In this document: piece after piece, positions 59,727 to 64,000 of the stretch | Numbering within the stretch: position 1 is the stretch's first letter | Layout: every line of letters begins with the position of its first letter | Origin: Roseiflexus sp. | GTDB lineage: Bacteria; Chloroflexota; Chloroflexia; Chloroflexales; Roseiflexaceae | Direction: 5' to 3' | Assembly: GCA_025062325.1 (NCBI GenBank) | Contig: JANXAL010000140.1 | Coordinates: forward strand, 1-64,000 | DNA: 64,000 bases | The notes under the pieces: model-generated | Database searches by the model: none | Seen by the model: only the letters and a program-made list of their open reading frames with translations | What the model was told of the DNA's origin: nothing | Program-made: the position numbers and the translations under genes

Positions 59727-61340
59727 TCACACCTCCAACGCCATCCCCGCCCCGCCGGGGTCGGATGCGCCGCGCAACCCGCCGCGCGCCGGGTCGATGC
59801 TGATGACCTGCACGAGACCAAACGAACCGTAACTCTGTGGCGCGCGCACGACCGGGTGACGTTGGCGCACGTCGGCGCAGACGTATTCGGGAATGCGGTT
59901 CTGCACCACGATCCGCTCCCCCTGGCAGTCGAACCGCGGCGCCTGTACCGCTTCCGCCGGACTCATCCCGAAGTCGATGATGTTCAGCAGCACCTGTAAG
60001 ACGCTGGTGATGATCCGGTTCGCCCCCGGCGCACCGATGACCAGCACCGGGCGGTTGTCGGCGTACACGATCGTCGGCGCCATGCCGGTGGTGCGCCCTT
60101 TGCGCGGCGCAATCGAGTTGCGGTGACCGGGGATCGGGTTGAAGTTGATCATTGAGTTGTTGTACATAAAGCCAAGCCCTGGCGTGATCACCCCTGACGA
60201 TGCGCCAAGCGAGTGGGTGAGCGCGACGCAGTTGCCCGCAGCATCGACCACGTTGACGTGGGTGGTGTCAGGCGGACCGCTGGGCAGCGCCTCGACATTG
60301 ATCGACTGCCCGGCGTCGATCCGCGCCCGCCACTGCGCGGCGCGCTCTTTGCTCGTGAGCCAGTCAACGGGAACCGCATCGAACGCTGGATCGCCAATGT
60401 AACGATTGCGATCCGCAAACGCGGCTTTCATCGCCATTGCTACGGTGAAGATGTAATCGGCGCTGTTGTGCTCCAGTTCGCGCAGATTGTACCCTTCGAG
60501 AATGTTCAGCGCCTCGATCAAGGTCGGACCGCCGTGCGGCGCCTGCGAGGAGACGATGGTGTACCCGCGGTACGTGCCGATTGTCGGCGGCTCTTCGCGC
60601 AGCGCATACTCCGCCAGGTCTTCCGCCGTCACAAAGCCGTCGTTGGCGGCAATGTCCTCAGCGATGCGCCGCGCCAGCTCACCGTGGTAGAAATCGTCGG
60701 GACCGGCGTCGGCGAGGCGGCGCAGGGTGCGGGCATAGTCCGGGTTGCGCAGGATCATCCCCTCATCGTAAGGGCGTCCGTCGGCGGTCAGGTAGATGCG
60801 CCGCGCTTCTTCATTCGCCAGAATGTAGTCGAGCAGCGAACACGCCTCCGGGTAGATCGCGCGGGTCTTCCAGCGATTTGCGAGGACAGTATCGACCATG
60901 AACCCTTCTTCGGCGACGCGGATTGCCGGTTCAAGCGCCCGCGCCCAACTGATGCTCCCCCAGCGTTCCAGCAGGGTCGCCAGTCCCTTCACCGCGCCAG
61001 GCGTACAGATCGCCTGGTAGCCGACATCATTGACCTTGCCGGTCAGAAAGTATCCCCAGCCGTCCGGGTTCATGCCGATGAAGCGGTCTACCCACATATC
61101 AGGGCGCACTCGCGATCCGGCGAGCGCCGGGGCGTCGAGCAGGATCGTGCGCGATGCTGGCTCCCCCGCCAGCCGCACCACTGCCAGCGCGTATCCGCCC
61201 AATCCGCACATCTGCGGGTTGACAATCATCTGCACGAAGGCGCAGGTCACGGCGGCATCGATAGCGTTGCCACCGTCCATGAGCACCCGCGCACCAGCCT
61301 CGACGGCAATCGGTTCTGGCGCCACAATCATTCCCGACAT
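59727..61340 (-). CDS. Gamma-glutamyltransferase family protein
   Basis: 537 residues. An autoprocessing Ntn-hydrolase that normally cleaves gamma-glutamyl bonds of glutathione-type substrates outside the cytoplasm. The nucleophilic Thr begins the small subunit at about residue 360 (GPPDTTHVNVVDAAGNCVA). The large subunit shows GGNAIDAAVTCAFVQMIVNP, and the C-terminal part has the GGT-typical NSMINFNPIPGHRNSIAP region and the GSPGG-like GAPGANRI. No signal peptide is visible, and the oxyanion-site word is changed to GAPGANR. ATG at 61340 has AAGGG upstream. A cephalosporin acylase-like or capsule-cleaving relative is possible. Confidence 0.85.
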   Translation of the reverse strand: MSGMIVAPEPIAVEAGARVLMDGGNAIDAAVTCAFVQMIVNPQMCGLGGYALAVVRLAGEPASRTILLDAPALAGSRVRPDMWVDRFIGMNPDGWGYFLTGKVNDVGYQAICTPGAVKGLATLLERWGSISWARALEPAIRVAEEGFMVDTVLANRWKTRAIYPEACSLLDYILANEEARRIYLTADGRPYDEGMILRNPDYARTLRRLADAGPDDFYHGELARRIAEDIAANDGFVTAEDLAEYALREEPPTIGTYRGYTIVSSQAPHGGPTLIEALNILEGYNLRELEHNSADYIFTVAMAMKAAFADRNRYIGDPAFDAVPVDWLTSKERAAQWRARIDAGQSINVEALPSGPPDTTHVNVVDAAGNCVALTHSLGASSGVITPGLGFMYNNSMINFNPIPGHRNSIAPRKGRTTGMAPTIVYADNRPVLVIGAPGANRIITSVLQVLLNIIDFGMSPAEAVQAPRFDCQGERIVVQNRIPEYVCADVRQRHPVVRAPQSYGSFGLVQVISIDPARGGLRGASDPGGAGMALEV

Positions 61341-61408
61341 CTCAGAATCCCTTTCCAGGTCAATGGAGTAGAATAGTGTGACGCAGTATACAAGATTAGG
61401 AGACTGAC

Positions 61409-62380
61409 ATGTCACATCTCTGGCGGCTGGCGCCGTTTCTTATCGGCTTGGGTGCAGGAGTGGCGGTTGGTCCGACGGCGTACCGCGCCACAGAGGCGCT
61501 GCGCTTGATGATCTTCAGCACGCGCCAGCCATTGTGGCGCTACCCTGCCGATCTGAACCTCCACGCTGAGGATGTCACCTTTCCATCGCAGGATGGCGTC
61601 ACGCTGCGCGGCTGGTTCATCCACCGAGCGAACGACGACGGCTCGCCCGCACCCGCGATTGTGTTCATTCACGGTTGGCCCTGGAACCGCTGCGGCAACC
61701 GCGCTGGCGCGACGATACTCCCCGATCGCACGATCGATTTTCTCGAACCGGCAGCCGCCCTCAGCCGCGCCGGGTTTCACGTGCTGCTCTTCGATCTGCG
61801 CAACCACGGTCTCAGCGACGCCAGGATACCGGTGACATTCGGCGTCAACGAGGCGCGCGATGTGATCGGCGCGGTAGCGATGTTACGCGCGCGGCAGGAC
61901 GTGGACGGCGAGCGGATCGGGCTGATCGGGTATTCGATGGGGGCGAACGCCGCACTGCGCGCTGCGCCCGATTGCGCCCCCATCCGCGGCATTGTCGCCG
62001 TACAACCGACAAGCGCGCCAGTATTTGCGCCGAACACCGCGCGCGACGTGCTTGGTCCTGCCGGTCCGGCGCTGATCCAGATGGGCGGGCTGATCCACCA
62101 GGCATTCGGCGCACCGTCATTCGGCGCAATTGCGCCAGCGGCGTGGGTCCACCGCCTGCGCGATACCGACGTGCTCTACATCCAGGGTTCTGGCGACCGC
62201 TGGGGATCGCTGGCGGATGTCGAGGCAATGGCGGCGAACACCCCGCGCGCGCGCCCGGTCGTCGCAGCGCCATCGAACGAACGGTACGGCGGGTACCTGT
62301 ACGTCGCAGAACACGTGGACGAAATTATCGCATTTTTCAGGGAGACGTTGAAGGTGGAAGGTGGGAAGGTTGAACGTTGA
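61409..62380 (+). CDS. Membrane-anchored alpha/beta hydrolase
   Basis: 323 residues. An N-terminal hydrophobic anchor (APFLIGLGAGVAVG) precedes the fold. The oxyanion strand is IVFIHGWPWNRCGN, the nucleophile elbow is GLIGYSMGANAALRA (Ser), the acid is probably Asp in IQGSGDRWGS, and the His near the C-terminus is in AEHVDEIIAFF. Peptidase S15/BAAT-like esterase layout; substrate unknown. The last nine residues (LKVEGGKVER) are encoded by a CCTTC/GGAAGG-type intergenic repeat, so the natural end may have been extended by repeat intrusion. It is divergent from the gamma-glutamyltransferase gene. Confidence 0.82.
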   Translation: MSHLWRLAPFLIGLGAGVAVGPTAYRATEALRLMIFSTRQPLWRYPADLNLHAEDVTFPSQDGVTLRGWFIHRANDDGSPAPAIVFIHGWPWNRCGNRAGATILPDRTIDFLEPAAALSRAGFHVLLFDLRNHGLSDARIPVTFGVNEARDVIGAVAMLRARQDVDGERIGLIGYSMGANAALRAAPDCAPIRGIVAVQPTSAPVFAPNTARDVLGPAGPALIQMGGLIHQAFGAPSFGAIAPAAWVHRLRDTDVLYIQGSGDRWGSLADVEAMAANTPRARPVVAAPSNERYGGYLYVAEHVDEIIAFFRETLKVEGGKVER

Positions 62381-62650
62381 ACGTGGTAAGGTTGACGCCG
62401 TTGTGGGGGCGGCCTGGAGGATTTCCTGCCCCGGTATCGCCCTGCGACCGGGAACCGGGCGATTATTGGTGCAACCCGGCGGTCTCGTTGGGGCGGGCCA
62501 GCGGACGTGACCGTCACCAATGGGTGGCAGGCGGCGGCACCGGATGGGGGCAGACACGGGAGACCTACCCCCTACAAATGTGGGTGTTCATTGGCGCTGC
62601 TCCTGGTGGAGCAGGCTCAGGGTCTTGCCCCTGCGAACATGAACCTGGCT
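62381..62650. other. Intergenic region with a dispersed repeat fragment
   Basis: The stretch 62400-62480 is, on the minus strand, a relative of the GGTCGCAGGGCGATACCGGG-type unit seen at 59321-59476. No gene or terminator recognised. Confidence 0.5.
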
Positions 62651-62818
62651 CTAGGAATTGATGATGCTGCGCACGTCGAGACCGGCAATATGCTGAAAAT
62701 CGCCTGGATTGTGGGTTACCAGCGGAATCCGGTGTCGGAGCGCGGTTGCTGCAATCCGTAGCGCTCGCGTGTCGCCCTTGTACGATACGACATTTGTGTC
62801 CAGCAGCACGATTGTCAT
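62651..62818 (-). pseudogene. Internally deleted VapC-type PIN toxin
   Basis: A 55-codon frame. Its first part is a VapC N-terminus (TIVLLDTNVVSYK, first PIN Asp kept) and its second part a VapC C-terminus (AATALRHRIPLVTHNPGDFQ, then HIAGLDV). About 70-80 residues of the middle, including the second and third acidic residues, are missing, with the frame kept. The RBS GAGGAAGG is intact. The product should have no nuclease activity. It follows a VapB-like gene by 41 bases in normal antitoxin-toxin order. Confidence 0.8.
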
Positions 62819-62859
62819 GCCTTCCTCGTTCGATCAGCACGACGCTGTTGGGTGACAAA

Positions 62860-63105
62860 CTAATTGAAATCGTCGGCAGTCTCATCTTCAGGCCAGAAAT
62901 CGACCGCCAGAGCACGAATATCCGTGATGACCGGCGCGGCCTGCGCTATCTCGTCAATTGATCGTGGCGACCAGAATGCTTCACTCGCGGCTGTCAGAGC
63001 GTACCATTCGCGCACATCGCGTGAAATGACCTCCAGCAGCTCGAGTTTATCATTTAGCGAAAGAGTGCGAGCAGCGTCCAGCACCTGTTGCAGTTGCGGG
63101 GTCAT
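62860..63105 (-). CDS. VapB-like antitoxin
   Basis: 81 residues, acidic, helical. The opening LQQVLDAARTLSLNDKLELLEVISRDV is the style of small antitoxins of PIN-toxin systems in cyanobacteria and Chloroflexota (addiction-module component type). The C-terminal part (AVDFWPEDETADDFN) is acidic and probably neutralises the toxin. ATG at 63105 has a very strong AGGAGGTG. Its toxin partner is truncated, so this gene is a survivor of an inactivated module and may still regulate its own promoter. Confidence 0.7.
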   Translation of the reverse strand: MTPQLQQVLDAARTLSLNDKLELLEVISRDVREWYALTAASEAFWSPRSIDEIAQAAPVITDIRALAVDFWPEDETADDFN

Positions 63106-63425
63106 ATACTTTCACCTCCTGATGGATCGAGCCCTGGAAACGCCTTTCCACGGAAGAATGGGTATGCCATCGTCGATAGCTTTTTGATCCAGATTCTTCG
63201 TGCCTTTGCGCCTTTGTGCGAGCTACATTGCTCTTACCCGGTATTGTACCCTTCCTGCGCTTCTGGTGCAAAGAGAGAAGCCCCTTGCCACACCCCCGCC
63301 CCACGCCCTATAATGCGCATAGGCGTCTTTTGCTCTGGCGCTGGAGCAATGCGTTCAGGCAGCGCATCCGAACGTGCCGCCAGACCATTATCCAAAAGCC
63401 CTTCGCACCTTTGCGTCAATAGTTA
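63106..63425. other. Intergenic region between antitoxin and CHAT-like gene
   Basis: It holds fragments of the TTCGTGCCTTTGCGCC and CCTTTGCGTCAATA repeat words, a hairpin TTGCTC-N8-GAGCAA near 63330-63349 and a promoter at 63285. No gene. Confidence 0.5.
63285..63314 (+). promoter_or_regulatory. Promoter of the CHAT-like gene
   Basis: TTGCCA (63285-63290), an 18-bp spacer and TATAAT (63309-63314). The leader to the GTG at 63426 is about 105 bases. Confidence 0.55.
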
Positions 63426-64000
63426 GTGAAGGTGACCGACGACATCCCCCGCCTCAAGCAGGAAATCGCCGAATTGGAAAAGGCGCTGGAACAGGTCGCT
63501 GGCATCCCGGCGGCTGCGGCGGCGCTGCGCGCTCGGATTGACGAGAAGCAACAGCAGCTCGCGGCCCTCGAAAGCGCCTTCCACGCGCCCAGGGTCAGCG
63601 GTCCGACTGTCGGCAAGATCACCGCGCGTGAGGCGAATGTTGCCACCGAGCAGACGATCCTCCACGGCGCGCCCGACGCCGGTGCGCCCCCGGCGTCGGG
63701 CGGCGTCCCTGGCGCAGGCGCTGCGTCTGAGATCACCGGACCGCGAGTTGAGGGGATCGAGGCGGATGAGGCGAATATCGCCACCAGGCAAACGATCGTT
63801 CGCAACGCACCTGCCGCGCCGCTTGTCGTGCTGGCGGCACGCGCCGCGCCGCGCGGCGCTCCCACGCTTGCCTAGGATGTCGAGGAGCGGGCGTTGCGCG
63901 ACTGCCTGGCGCCCTACCCGGATCGCTTCCGCTTCGAGCCGCTGCCACGCGCCACGCTGGACGACCGCCACCAGACGTTGCTGCGCCTCCAGCCGTCCTA
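63426..64000 (+). pseudogene. CHAT-like protease gene, 5' part, interrupted by an amber codon; continues beyond the window
   Basis: The frame opens with GTG at 63426 (or 63432). Residues 1-52 form a coiled coil (DDIPRLKQEIAELEKALEQV). A linker follows with two copies of a GP-V-I-A-EAN-AT-QTI motif (about 56-80 and 102-124). After a TAG at 63873-63875 the same frame continues DVEERALRDCLAPYPDRFRF and ATLDDRHQTLLRLQP to the window end. This is the usual opening of a CHAT (caspase-like) domain, where LALD or LRLDxE would replace the stop. So the gene is either disrupted by a nonsense mutation or depends on readthrough. The catalytic His/Cys region lies outside the window. Confidence 0.6.

Overview
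The window is GC-rich chromosomal DNA of a bacterium that fits the filamentous phototrophic Chloroflexota, most like Roseiflexus. This assignment is an inference from family content and style, not a database match. Supporting signs are lipoproteins with VEVTRIVEVTRVVEVT-type linkers, a Ca-independent MglA/MglB polarity cluster with DUF4388 and two-component partners, a methylmalonyl-CoA mutase large subunit, heme A synthase, a MurA whose catalytic Cys is replaced by Asp, and many intergenic tracts made of the same short dispersed repeats. About 62 protein genes are supported. I see no tRNA, rRNA, CRISPR array or complete insertion sequence.

Layout. 0-3 kb: a MITE-like inverted repeat, an OadB-type sodium pump subunit and a base-composition-atypical lone DNA methyltransferase. 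3.3-11.5 kb: a heme/iron island on the + strand (hmuV-hmuT-hmuU, a small unknown, CcmC- and CcmD-like proteins, an IsdG-type heme monooxygenase, a degenerate FecCD-like permease, two unknown membrane/exported proteins and a DtxR-family repressor). It starts at a near-consensus promoter whose -10 lies inside an ATTAG-N6-CTAAT palindrome. 11.5-17.3 kb (- strand): cytochrome P450, cbiQ and cbiMN of a cobalt/nickel ECF importer, a threonine dehydratase-type PLP enzyme and a single-module ClpB-like AAA+ ATPase. 17.5-26.6 kb: a PhoB-type regulator, smpB, pyrF, the principal sigma factor rpoD, a pterin dehydratase, an HD protein, scpA, a two-component pair and hsp20.

27-36.6 kb: a signalling block (small HTH protein, MglB, MglA, DUF4388 protein, membrane hybrid kinase, single-domain receiver), then purH, hisIE and an NtrB-like kinase coupled to hisIE. 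36.6-46 kb: GlsB, YggT, murA, a DUF697 protein, methylmalonyl-CoA mutase, a D-2-hydroxyacid dehydrogenase, a VOC protein and heme A synthase. 46.6-55.5 kb: a polar amino-acid ABC importer, a MoxR/VWA pair and a DUF4870 protein. 55.5-64 kb: gamma-carbonic anhydrase, a membrane protein, a two-gene ATPase/PIN-like unit, a 1-kb repeat-filled gap, gamma-glutamyltransferase, an alpha/beta hydrolase, a VapB-like antitoxin followed by an internally deleted VapC, and the 5' part of a CHAT-like gene interrupted by an in-frame amber codon.

The most interesting points are the heme island, which combines import, Ccm-type handling and heme opening with its own candidate repressor; the ATPase/PIN-like pair as a possible unnamed defence or toxin module; the broken CHAT gene; the deleted VapC; and dispersed repeats that reach into coding regions and supply stop codons.
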